Assembly: GCF_016907515.1 (NCBI RefSeq)
Contig: NZ_JAFBBY010000001.1
Coordinates: 3,534,001-3,598,000 of the forward strand
Direction of reading: 5' to 3'
DNA: 64,000 nt
DNA from: Nocardioides nitrophenolicus
GTDB lineage: Bacteria; Actinomycetota; Actinomycetes; Propionibacteriales; Nocardioidaceae
In this document: positions 34,129 to 42,169 of the stretch, in pieces
How positions within the stretch are numbered: the stretch's first letter is position 1
How the letters are laid out: each line of letters opens with the position of its first letter
Program-made: the position numbers and the translations under genes
The notes under the pieces: generated by a model
Database searches by the model: none
What the model saw: the letters and a program-made list of their open reading frames with translations, nothing else
What the model was told of the DNA's origin: nothing

Positions 34129-35745
34129 ATGGTCCCCGAGTCGGTACGCCGGACCGCCGCGTCGACCGGACCCGGGGCGGCGCTGCGGGTGCGCACCTTC
34201 CGGCTGCTGATCGCCGTCCAGCTGGTCAACGCGATCGCGGTCTGGGTCCACGTGGTCGGCGTGCAGTGGCTGCTCACCGAGCGGGGCGAGGCCGCGGTCG
34301 TGGTCTCCCTGGCCCCGGCGGCGATGTCGCTGCCGTTCATCGCGCTCGCCTTGCCCGTCGGCGTCGTCGTCAGCCACGCGCGCCGGCAGCGGCTGATCGG
34401 GGGCGCGGTCGCGCTGTCCGGTATCGCCTCGGTCGCCGCGTCCCTGCTCGTGCTCTCCGGCGCCGACCGCGCGGCCCCGCTGCTCCTGACGGTGCTCGTG
34501 ATCGGCGGCGCCCTGGTCGTGGTGGGGGTGGCCTGGCAGTCGCTGCTGCCGGAGGTGGTGCCCCGGGCGGCGGTGCCCTCGGCGGCCATGGTCGACGGCG
34601 CGGTGTTCAACATCGCCCGCGCCGTCGGTCCGCTGACCGCCGGCATCCTCCTCGGCCTCAGCGGTCCGTTCGTGCTCTTCGGCTCGGTCACCGCGCTGTT
34701 CGCCGGCGCCGTGCTGCTGTTGGTTCTCGCCGGCCCGGGAGGCGACGGCCACGCGCCGCGCACCGAGTCCATCGGCGCCGCGGTGGGCGGCGCGCTCCGG
34801 TTCGTCCGGCACTCGCCGTGGACCCGCGGACTGCTGGTGCGCATGGTGCTCTTCGGTCTGCCCGCGAGCGCGCTGTGGGCGCTGGTCTCGCTGGCCGTGC
34901 ACGACCTGATGGGACTCGGGGCCGCGGGCTTCGGCATCGCCATGGGCCTGCTCGGCGTCGGCGCGGTCACCGCCGCGCTCGCCCTCGGGCGGGTGCGGGC
35001 CCGGTTGCCCGCCCATGTCTTCGTCGCCCTGCTCGCCTCGGCGTACGCCGTCAACCTGCTCGCGCTGGGCCTGGTCCGGGAGCTGTGGCTGCTGGCGCCC
35101 TTCCTGGTGCTGGCCGGCGTCGGCTGGGTCGCGGTGCAGAGCACCTGGATGATGCTCGCGCACCAGGCCCTGCCCGACTGGGTGCGGCCCCGCGTGATCG
35201 CGCTGGTGCTGATGCTCTTCCAGGGAGCCCAGGCGCTCGGCGCGCTGCTGTGGGGCGCGGTCGCCGATGCCGTCGGCGTCGACCTGGCGCTCGGGATCGC
35301 CGCGATCCTGCTCCTCGGGTACGCCGGCTGGCTGGCGCTGGGCGGGCTGAGCTCGAGCGCCGGCATCGAGCCGGTGCTCGCGACGCCCGACGCCGCGATC
35401 CCCGCGCTGGTCGAGCGCGCCGAGGAGGGCGAGCTGCTGGTCCGCTACGAGTACCTGGTCCCGCCGGGCCAGGAGGCCGCCTTCGGCGCGGCGATGGCCG
35501 ACCTGCGGCTGTCGCGGCTGCGCCTGGGCGCGCGGGCCTGGCGCCTCGATCCCGACCCGGACGCCACCGGTCGTCAGGTCGAGAGCTACCGCGTGCGCGA
35601 CCGCGCGCTCCTGCTCGAGCAGGAGACCACTCGGCTGACCGTGCCCGAGAGGCGGCTGCGCGACGCCGTCCGGGCCCTCAGTGCCCAGGCCATCGGCCCG
35701 TTGCTGACGTCGACGGGACCGGATCGATCAGGAGGAGATGCATGA
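34129..35745 (+). CDS. MFS transporter with C-terminal ABM-like domain (MFS_3/EntS type)
   Basis: A 538-residue major facilitator with about 12 hydrophobic helices up to residue 415, and a cytoplasmic tail EGELLVRYEYLVPPGQEAAFGAAMADLRLSRLRLGARAWRLDPDPDATGRQVESYRVRD resembling an antibiotic-biosynthesis-monooxygenase (ABM) fold. That combination is the MFS_3 or transmembrane secretion effector group, some of which export siderophores. ATG at 34129 after GGTGGGAG. ATGA overlap with the SDR. Probably moves a pathway intermediate or the substrate; direction is not shown. Confidence 0.88.
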   Translation: MVPESVRRTAASTGPGAALRVRTFRLLIAVQLVNAIAVWVHVVGVQWLLTERGEAAVVVSLAPAAMSLPFIALALPVGVVVSHARRQRLIGGAVALSGIASVAASLLVLSGADRAAPLLLTVLVIGGALVVVGVAWQSLLPEVVPRAAVPSAAMVDGAVFNIARAVGPLTAGILLGLSGPFVLFGSVTALFAGAVLLLVLAGPGGDGHAPRTESIGAAVGGALRFVRHSPWTRGLLVRMVLFGLPASALWALVSLAVHDLMGLGAAGFGIAMGLLGVGAVTAALALGRVRARLPAHVFVALLASAYAVNLLALGLVRELWLLAPFLVLAGVGWVAVQSTWMMLAHQALPDWVRPRVIALVLMLFQGAQALGALLWGAVADAVGVDLALGIAAILLLGYAGWLALGGLSSSAGIEPVLATPDAAIPALVERAEEGELLVRYEYLVPPGQEAAFGAAMADLRLSRLRLGARAWRLDPDPDATGRQVESYRVRDRALLLEQETTRLTVPERRLRDAVRALSAQAIGPLLTSTGPDRSGGDA

Positions 35746-36539
35746 ACGAGAACGCACTGACCGCGGCCCGGTTCGCCGGACGGACCGCGCTGGTGAGTGG
35801 CGGTGGGTCGGGGATCGGCGCCGCCGTGGCCCGCCGGCTGGCCGCGGAGGGGGCGGCGGTCCACGTCGCCGACGTGGTGGGCGAGAACGCCGCCGCGGTG
35901 GCCGCGGAGGTGGGCGGCACGGGGTACGGCGTCGACGTCACCGACGCGGCCGCGGTCGACGCGCTCGTCGAGGGCATCGTCACGCAGGGCCCGCTCGACG
36001 TGGTGGTCCACACCGCCGGCGTCGACGACCCGGTCGCCAAGGCCTGGATCCGTGAGGCCGGCGAGGGCGATGCACCGGTCGACGTGATCGCGCGGCTCAG
36101 CGACGAGCAGTGGCGCCGGGTGCTGGCCATCAACCTCGACGGCACCTTCCACGTGCTGCGCGCGGCGGTGCGGGCGATGCGGCCCCGGAGGAGCGGGGCG
36201 GTCGTCACGGTCGGCTCGTCGGCCGCCTTCGACACCCTGGTCGGCTATCCCCACTACGCCGCCTCGAAGGCCGCGGTCCACGCGCTGAGCCAGTCCGTCG
36301 CGAAGGAGGCCATCGCCTACGGCATCCGGGTCAACACGGTGGCCCCAGGGCCGGTCGACACCCCCATGGCCGGGCGGACACCGGCCTCGGTCCGGGCGGC
36401 GATGGAGGCGACCGGCGCGATCGGCTACGCCAGCGCGGAGGAGCTCGCCGACAACATCTGCTATCTGGCCTCGCCCGGCGCCGCCAACGTCGTGGGCGCG
36501 GTGCTGCTGAGCAATGGCGGAAGGTTCACGGTCTCGTGA
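35742..36539 (+). CDS. short-chain dehydrogenase/reductase
   Basis: A 265-residue SDR: ALVSGGGSGIGAAVARRLAAEGAAV (cofactor loop), HTAG in place of NNAG, VGSSAAFDT and YAASK (catalytic Tyr/Lys), PGPVDTPM. ATGA overlap with the transporter and GTGA overlap with the ene-reductase. Acts in the island pathway on a hydroxyl or keto group; which one is unknown. Confidence 0.92.
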   Translation: MNENALTAARFAGRTALVSGGGSGIGAAVARRLAAEGAAVHVADVVGENAAAVAAEVGGTGYGVDVTDAAAVDALVEGIVTQGPLDVVVHTAGVDDPVAKAWIREAGEGDAPVDVIARLSDEQWRRVLAINLDGTFHVLRAAVRAMRPRRSGAVVTVGSSAAFDTLVGYPHYAASKAAVHALSQSVAKEAIAYGIRVNTVAPGPVDTPMAGRTPASVRAAMEATGAIGYASAEELADNICYLASPGAANVVGAVLLSNGGRFTVS

Positions 36540-38479
36540 GCGGCCACGACGCCTTCCCGCACGCGTTCTCGCCGTTCACCGTCGGCCCGATGACACTGCG
36601 CAACCGGCTGGTCGCGCTGCCGGCGGGCACCAGCCTGGTCGAGCGCGGGGTGCCCACGCATGGCGACGTGGAGCACTTCGAGCGGCTCGCGGCCGGCGGG
36701 GTCGGCCTGGTGGTGGGCGGCGCGATCGTCGTCCACCCCACCACCACCCTGCGCTCGCGCAAGCTGGTCGAGGCCTACGTCGACGAGGTCGTGCCGGCGC
36801 TGCGGGAGAAGGCCGACGTGATCCACCGCCACGGCGCGAAGTTCGTGGGCCAGCTGGTCCACCTCGGGCGCGAGTTCATCGGCGGCGAGTCGGACGCCCC
36901 GCCGATGGCGCCGTCCGCGATCAAGACGCCCCGGGACGCCTATCCGCCTCACGAGCTGAGCGTGCGCGAGATCGACGACATCGTCGAGGGCTGGCGGGTC
37001 TCGACCGAGAACCTGGTCAAGGCCGGGCTGGACGGGGTGGAGATCCACGCCGCCCACGGCTATCTCGTCGCCCAGTTCTTCTCCCCGCTCACCAACCGGC
37101 GCACGGACGCCTTCGGCGGCTCCTTCGACCGGCGGATGCGCTTCGCGCACCTGGTCATCGAGGCGATGCGCTCGGTGATGCCCGACGACTTCGCGCTGGG
37201 TGTCCGGCTCAGCGGGGAGGAGGAGATCCCCGGGGGGATGGGGATCGAGGACTGCGTGCGCATCGCGGAGGATCTCGCCCCGTTGGGTGTGGACTACTTC
37301 AGCATCACCCATGGCACCCGCGGCAGGTACGTCAAGGACTCGACCCATCCCGACGCGGTCGCCGTGCCGTCCGCCGCGCGAGTCCGGGCCGCGACGGGGA
37401 TCCCGACGCTGGTGGGCCAGCGGATCCGGGACGTCGCCACGGCCGACCACATCGTGAAGGCCGGGCACGCCGACCTGGTGGGCATGGCGCGAGCGCTGAT
37501 CGCCGATCCGGACCTCCCGGTCAAGTCAGCGACCGGACGGCTCGACGAGATCCGGGGCTGCCTCGGCGTCAACCAGGACTGCCGGGCCTTCGACCCGCAC
37601 CTGCACTGCGCGGTCAACGCCGAGATCGGCCGCGGACGCCACCCGGGCGTGGGGGTGCGGGCGGCGCGCAGCCGGGAGGTCTACGTCATCGGCGGGGGAC
37701 CGGCCGGCCTGGAGGCGGCCCGGGTCGCGGCTGGACGGGGGCACCGGGTCACCCTGTTCGAGCAGGCCCCGGTCCTGGGGGGTGCGGTCGCGGTCGCTGC
37801 CGCCGCGCCCCGGCGCGCGACCCTCATCGACATCGTCGACTACCTCGAGCGGGAGCTGCGGCGGCTGAAGGTCGAGGTCAACCTCGGCGCGGCGATCGAC
37901 GAGGCCGACCTGGCCGAGATCCGGTCGATGGCCGACCACGTGGTGCTCGCGACCGGCGCCCGGCCCGCTCCGGCGCCGGTGGTGTCCGGCGTACCCGCGG
38001 TGGTGTCGGTCGACGACGCGATCCTCGGCCGCATCCCGGATCTCCCGGACCGGCGGGCCCTGGTCTACGACGAGAGCGACGGCTTCTGGCCGGCCTACAG
38101 CGCCGCGGAGGCGCTGGCGCACCAGGGCTGGCAGGTCACCTTCGCCACGCCGCTCACGGGCCTGGCGACCCGGGTGCCCGCGGAGAGCGCGGGGCCGCTG
38201 CTGACCCGGCTGGGACAGGCCGGCGTCGAGCTCCACGTCGGCCGCGAGCTCGTGGCGCCCGAGGACGGTGCGCCCGTGCTGCGCGACGTCTTCAGCGGCG
38301 CCGCGAGCCCCGTGCCGGAGTCGGTGCTGGTGTGGCATCAGCCCCGGGTGCCGGTGCTCCCGGGCGCCTGGCCGTCGGACGGGCCCGGTGCGGAGCTCAG
38401 TGTGATCGGTGACTGCGTCGCGCCGCGCCGGATCGGCCACGCGATCGCGGAGGGCTACCGCGTGGGCGCCGGCATCTGA
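36536..38479 (+). CDS. old-yellow-enzyme/2,4-dienoyl-CoA reductase-like flavoprotein with an altered Fe-S site
   Basis: A 647-residue fusion like FadH: FMN barrel (about 1-340: HAFSPFTVGPMTLRNRLVALPAGTS, GVEIHAAHGYLVAQFFSPLTNRRTDAFGGS, ALGVRLSGEE), a Cys cluster at about 344, then FAD/NAD domains (YVIGGGPAGLEAARVAAGRGHRVTLFE, VVLATGARP, VIGDCVAPRRIGHAIAEGY). FadH binds 4Fe-4S with C-x2-C-x3-C-x11-C; here the motif is CLGVNQDCRAFDPHLHC, with Val at the second Cys. So three ligands are visible. GTG start overlaps the SDR stop. Likely reduces a conjugated dienoyl or enone. Confidence 0.9.
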   Translation: MSGHDAFPHAFSPFTVGPMTLRNRLVALPAGTSLVERGVPTHGDVEHFERLAAGGVGLVVGGAIVVHPTTTLRSRKLVEAYVDEVVPALREKADVIHRHGAKFVGQLVHLGREFIGGESDAPPMAPSAIKTPRDAYPPHELSVREIDDIVEGWRVSTENLVKAGLDGVEIHAAHGYLVAQFFSPLTNRRTDAFGGSFDRRMRFAHLVIEAMRSVMPDDFALGVRLSGEEEIPGGMGIEDCVRIAEDLAPLGVDYFSITHGTRGRYVKDSTHPDAVAVPSAARVRAATGIPTLVGQRIRDVATADHIVKAGHADLVGMARALIADPDLPVKSATGRLDEIRGCLGVNQDCRAFDPHLHCAVNAEIGRGRHPGVGVRAARSREVYVIGGGPAGLEAARVAAGRGHRVTLFEQAPVLGGAVAVAAAAPRRATLIDIVDYLERELRRLKVEVNLGAAIDEADLAEIRSMADHVVLATGARPAPAPVVSGVPAVVSVDDAILGRIPDLPDRRALVYDESDGFWPAYSAAEALAHQGWQVTFATPLTGLATRVPAESAGPLLTRLGQAGVELHVGRELVAPEDGAPVLRDVFSGAASPVPESVLVWHQPRVPVLPGAWPSDGPGAELSVIGDCVAPRRIGHAIAEGYRVGAGI

Positions 38480-38533
38480 GCACGACGACGGCGTCCCGAG
38501 CGCATTCGGCGGCGCTGCCCCTTGACAGGTGTA

Positions 38534-38569
38534 CTGAACTCACTTCAAACTAAACTGAATCCAGTTCGG
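38534..38569. promoter_or_regulatory. island operator sites D1 and D2 (double operator)
   Basis: CTGAACTCACTTCAA at 38534-38548 and CTGAATCCAGTTCGG at 38555-38569, 21 bases apart, about two helical turns, in front of the enoyl-CoA hydratase gene. D1 matches the pattern; D2 matches the left half and part of the right (TTCGG). TTGACA at 38522-38527 is a candidate -35 box. Confidence 0.75.
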
Positions 38570-38583
38570 TTCTGAAAGGACTA

Positions 38584-39378
38584 ATGACCATGGTGGACAC
38601 CGACCACGTTCTTCTCGAGAAGGACGGCGACGTCGCCCGGGTGTGGCTCAACCGCCCCCACAAGAAGAACGCCGTCACGGTGGAGCTGCTGCACCGCCTC
38701 GACGAGATCATCAAGGAGGTCGACGAGGACCCCGACCTGAAGGTCCTCGTGCTCCGCGGCGTGCAGAACCAGTTCTGCTCGGGCTTCGACCTCGACGAGC
38801 TGCTCTCCGACTTCATCGGCACCACCACCGCGATGGACGTCGCGGTGCTCAGCGCCCAGGTCTGCGACCGCCTCTACTCGATGAACACCCCGTCGGTCGC
38901 GGTCCTCGAGGGCTACGTGACCGCCGGTGGCTTCGAGCTGATGATCTCCTGCGACTTCGCGATCGCCTCGGACGACGCCAAGATCGGCGACTTCCACATC
39001 CGCCGCGCGCTCTTCGGCGGCGCCGGCCCGATCTACCGCCTGCCGCGGATGATCGGCCTGCGCAAGACCAAGGAGCTGATGCTCACCGGCAAGCTCCTGT
39101 CGGGCCAGGAGGCCAAGGACTTCGACCTGATCAACGACTCGGCGCCGGCCGACCAGCTCGACCAGCGGGTCGAGGAGTTCATCGGCACCCTGACCGACAA
39201 GTCGCCGTTCATGATGAAGCTGACCAAGATGGCCATCAACCAGGGCCTCGACGCCGACGTGAAGTCGCTCATGATCATGGAGCACCTGGCCGTCGGCAAC
39301 GCGCTGCAGTCCGAGGACGGCAAGGAGGGCGTCCAGGCCTTCCTCCAGAAGCGCGAGCCCAAGTGGGTCGGTCGCTGA
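38584..39378 (+). CDS. enoyl-CoA hydratase/isomerase family protein
   Basis: A crotonase-fold enzyme of 264 residues adding water to, or isomerising, an enoyl-CoA. RVWLNRPHKKNAVTVELLHRLDEI, oxyanion-hole QFCSGFDLDEL and GYVTAGGFELMISCDFAIASDDAKIGD are typical; one usual catalytic Glu is within GGFELMIS. The next gene starts 40 bases downstream. ATG at 38584 with AAAGGA upstream. First gene of a long operon (38584-48534) under the double operator. Confidence 0.93.
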   Translation: MTMVDTDHVLLEKDGDVARVWLNRPHKKNAVTVELLHRLDEIIKEVDEDPDLKVLVLRGVQNQFCSGFDLDELLSDFIGTTTAMDVAVLSAQVCDRLYSMNTPSVAVLEGYVTAGGFELMISCDFAIASDDAKIGDFHIRRALFGGAGPIYRLPRMIGLRKTKELMLTGKLLSGQEAKDFDLINDSAPADQLDQRVEEFIGTLTDKSPFMMKLTKMAINQGLDADVKSLMIMEHLAVGNALQSEDGKEGVQAFLQKREPKWVGR

Positions 39379-39418
39379 CCCGTTCGACCCTGTCCGCGCT
39401 GGATATCCACTCGAGGAG

Positions 39419-39829
39419 ATGACCGCCGTGCCGGCCACGTCCCAAGCCGCCCACCTGACGGGCAGTCGCTGCCGCGACTGCGGCAACGTCGCCTTTCCCG
39501 AGGCGACCGGCTGCCAGCGGTGCGGGAGCGCCGACCTGACCGCCGTGGCCCTGGCCGACAGCGGGACCGTGTGGGCGCACACGGTGCAGCGGTTCGCGCC
39601 CAAGTCTCCTCCGTACGTGCCCCCGGCGGAGGGCTTCACGCCCTTCGCCGTGGGGTACGTCGAGCTCCCGGACGGCGTCCGCGTGGAGGCCGTCCTCGAC
39701 GCCACCACGGTCGACGACCCGGCCGAGCTGACCGGTGCGACGGTCACGCTGGTGGCCACCGAGCCGGTCCCGCGGTTCGCGACCGCGGAGTGGCTGGCCG
39801 CCCACCGGGCCGAGGGGGAGGGCCGATGA
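39419..39829 (+). CDS. DUF35 / Zn-ribbon OB-fold protein
   Basis: A 136-residue protein: rubredoxin-like zinc ribbon (CRDCGNVAFPEATGCQRCGS, about 18-37) followed by an OB-fold (TVWAHTVQRFAPKSPPYVPPAEGFTPFAVGYVEL). In cholesterol catabolism the DUF35 part of ChsH2 binds and enables the aldolase Ltp2. The thiolase-like gene here follows at an ATGA overlap, so the two very likely form one complex. The 39379-39418 gap has no operator. Confidence 0.92.
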   Translation: MTAVPATSQAAHLTGSRCRDCGNVAFPEATGCQRCGSADLTAVALADSGTVWAHTVQRFAPKSPPYVPPAEGFTPFAVGYVELPDGVRVEAVLDATTVDDPAELTGATVTLVATEPVPRFATAEWLAAHRAEGEGR

Positions 39830-40974
39830 GCGAGGTCTCGATCATCGGCGCCGGGCTCTCGCGCTTCGGGCGCCAGCCCGGGGTGACCGGGCGGGCGATG
39901 GCCGTCCAGGCGATCCACGCCGCGCTGGCCGACGCCGGCATCGCCTGGCCCGACGTGCAGGTCGCCTTCGGCGGCAGCGACGGGGCCGGCCTGGCCGACA
40001 CCCTGGTCGCCGAGCTCGGCCTGACCGGCATCCCCTTCACCAACGTCAAGAACGGCTGCGCGACCGGGGGCAGTGCGCTGGTCGCCGCCGTCAACGCGAT
40101 CCGCTCGGGCGCCGCGGAGATCGCGCTCGCGGTGGGCTTCGACAAGCACCCCCGCGGCGCGTTCGACCCGCGTCCCGAGGACTGGGGGCTGCCCGCCGGC
40201 TACGGCGACGCGGGCCTGATGGTCACCACCCAGTTCTTCGCGATCAAGATCGCGCGCTACCTGCGCGAGCACGACCTCCCCGAGAGCCTGCTGGCGCAGA
40301 TCGCCGCCAAGGCCTACCGCAACGGCGCGCTCAACCCCAACGCCTGGCGGCGCGAGGCCATGAGCGAGGAGCAGGTGGCCTCCTCCGCGATGGTCAACGA
40401 CCCGCTCACCCAGTACATGTTCTGCTCGCCCGGCGAGGGCGGCGCCGCGATCGTGGTCGCCAGCGCCGCGGCCGCGAAGCGGCTGGAGGCCCGGGCGGTC
40501 AAGGTGCTCGCCGTCGCGCCGCGCACCCGCGCCTTCGGCACCTTCGAGGTGTTCAGTCCCTCGATCCAGGGCGCCGGCGCACCGACCAGCGTCAGCACCA
40601 CCGCCGCCCGGGCGGCGTTCGAGCAGGCGGGCGTCGGTCCCGGCGACATCGACGTCGCCCAGCTCCAGGACACCGAGGCCGGTGCCGAGCTGATGCACCT
40701 GGCCGAGTGCGGCTTCTGCGAGCACGGCGAGCAGGAGAAGTGGATCGGCGCCGGGGAGACCGAGATCGGCGGCCGGCTGCCGGTCAACACCGACGGCGGC
40801 TGCATCGCCAACGGCGAGCCGATCGGCGCCTCCGGGCTGCGCCAGGTCCACGAGATCGTGACCCAGCTGCGCGGTGAGGCCGGGGCCCGGCAGGTCCCCG
40901 ACGGCCCGCGGCTCGGCTTCACCCACGTCTACGGCGCGCCCGGCATCAGCGCCTGCACCGTGCTGGGGGTCTGA
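39826..40974 (+). CDS. thiolase-fold lipid-transfer-like protein, Ltp2-type aldolase candidate
   Basis: A 382-residue thiolase-superfamily protein: VSIIGAGLSRFGRQPG, VKNGCATGGSALVAAV (a Cys at the thiolase nucleophile place), but NTDGGCIANGEPIGASGLRQVHE has Glu where thiolases have His (GHP), and GAPGISACTVLGV replaces the C-terminal Cys motif. So it is not a normal thiolase; it fits the Ltp2-like retro-aldolase group that needs a DUF35 partner, which is the gene just upstream. Probably cleaves a beta-hydroxyacyl-CoA into a ketone and a short acyl-CoA. Confidence 0.85.
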   Translation: MSEVSIIGAGLSRFGRQPGVTGRAMAVQAIHAALADAGIAWPDVQVAFGGSDGAGLADTLVAELGLTGIPFTNVKNGCATGGSALVAAVNAIRSGAAEIALAVGFDKHPRGAFDPRPEDWGLPAGYGDAGLMVTTQFFAIKIARYLREHDLPESLLAQIAAKAYRNGALNPNAWRREAMSEEQVASSAMVNDPLTQYMFCSPGEGGAAIVVASAAAAKRLEARAVKVLAVAPRTRAFGTFEVFSPSIQGAGAPTSVSTTAARAAFEQAGVGPGDIDVAQLQDTEAGAELMHLAECGFCEHGEQEKWIGAGETEIGGRLPVNTDGGCIANGEPIGASGLRQVHEIVTQLRGEAGARQVPDGPRLGFTHVYGAPGISACTVLGV

Positions 40975-40975
40975 G

Positions 40976-42169
40976 ATGAGCGCACCCGACATCGACACCT
41001 TCGTCGCCGAGGCGCGGTCCTGGCTCGCCACCGTGGCCGAGCCGCGCACCCGCCGGCCCTGGGGCGAGGGCTCCGACGCCGTGGCCGTCTTCGAGAACTG
41101 GACGGCGGAGGAGGAGCGGGCCGAGACCGACCGGATCCGCGGCTACGAGCAGGCCAAGTTCGACGCGGGCTTCGGCGCGATCACCTGGCCCGCGGAGTAC
41201 GGCGGGCGCGACCTGCCCACGTCGTACCTGCTCGCCTTCCGCCGGGTCGAGGCCGAGTACGACGTCCCCCGGCGCACCGAGATGTTCCCGGTCACCCAGC
41301 AGCTGATCGCCCCGACGATCGCCCAGTGGGGGACCGAGGAGCAGCGGGCGACGTACGTCCGGGCGATGGTGCGCACCGACCTGATCGCCTGCCAGCTCTT
41401 CTCGGAGACCGGCGCCGGCTCCGACCTGGCCGCGGTGCGGACCCGCGCGGTCCGCGACGGCGACGCCTGGGTCCTCGACGGCCACAAGGTCTGGACCTCC
41501 GGCGCGCGGATCGCCGACTACGGCCTCGCCATCACCCGGACCGATGCCACGGTGGCCAAGCACGCCGGCCTCACCGCCTTCCTGGTCCCGATGGACGCGC
41601 CCGGGGTGGAGGTGCGCCCGATCCGGCAGATGACGGGCGGCAGCTCGTTCAACGAGGTCTACCTCGACGGCGTCCGGCTGTCCGACGCCCACCGGCTGGG
41701 CCCGGAGGGCCAGGGCTGGAAGGTCGCGCTGACCGTGCTCGCGTCCGAGCGGCTCGACTCGGGCAACCTCGGCCTGGAGAACGCCGACCAGGCCGTGGAG
41801 CTGGCCCGCAACCTGGGCCGGCCGCTCACCGAGCTCGAGCGGGACCAGGTCGCCGACCTGGTCACCCGCAGCTACGTCCAGCGCCTCACCGGGATGCGGG
41901 TCGCGGCGGCCGTGGTCGCCGGGCACGACGCCGGCCCCGAGGCATCGGTCGGCAAGCTGCTCGCGACCGACACCATGGCCCGCACCTCCGAGGTGGTGCG
42001 GACCCTGCTCGGGCCCGACCTCACCGTCGAGAGCGACCGGTGGGGCGCCTGGGCCTGGACCGAGCACGTGCTCGGCGCGCCCGGCTACCGGATCGCCGGC
42101 GGCACCGACGAGATCCAGCACAACATCCTCGCCGAGCGGGTGCTCGGCCTGCCCAGGGAGCCGCGCTGA
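40976..42169 (+). CDS. acyl-CoA dehydrogenase (ChsE1/FadE28-like subunit)
   Basis: A 397-residue enzyme: AITWPAEYGGRDLPTSYLL, CQLFSETGAGSDLAAVRTRA, WVLDGHKVWTSGA and the C-terminal YRIAGGTDEIQHNILAERVLGLPREPR. The usual catalytic Glu of IYEGTSEIQ is Gly here (IAGGTDEIQ), as in one half of heterotetrameric alpha/beta dehydrogenases where a partner supplies the base, or with a base placed elsewhere. ATG one base after the thiolase-like stop region; TGATG overlap with the phosphotransferase gene. Confidence 0.9.
   Translation: MSAPDIDTFVAEARSWLATVAEPRTRRPWGEGSDAVAVFENWTAEEERAETDRIRGYEQAKFDAGFGAITWPAEYGGRDLPTSYLLAFRRVEAEYDVPRRTEMFPVTQQLIAPTIAQWGTEEQRATYVRAMVRTDLIACQLFSETGAGSDLAAVRTRAVRDGDAWVLDGHKVWTSGARIADYGLAITRTDATVAKHAGLTAFLVPMDAPGVEVRPIRQMTGGSSFNEVYLDGVRLSDAHRLGPEGQGWKVALTVLASERLDSGNLGLENADQAVELARNLGRPLTELERDQVADLVTRSYVQRLTGMRVAAAVVAGHDAGPEASVGKLLATDTMARTSEVVRTLLGPDLTVESDRWGAWAWTEHVLGAPGYRIAGGTDEIQHNILAERVLGLPREPR

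Noticed and set aside
34101..35366. Two long antisense frames over the MFS gene
   Set aside because: Composition (Ser/Thr/Ala/Pro or His/Asp/Gln/Arg) is that of an antisense shadow of hydrophobic helices; no start signal or domain.
32250..36539. A 1429-residue open frame on the plus strand
   Set aside because: It runs through five well-supported genes in other frames and on the other strand, is made of Arg/Pro/Ala-rich low-complexity text, and only its last 265 residues (SDR, from 35742) are real.
39826..40974. Ordinary acetyl-CoA acetyltransferase
   Set aside because: GEP in place of GHP and loss of the C-terminal Cys motif argue against thiolase chemistry.
38581..41049. An 822-residue open frame antisense to the start of the main operon
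   Set aside because: Covers five confident genes in the opposite direction, with no domain; typical of GC-rich shadows.
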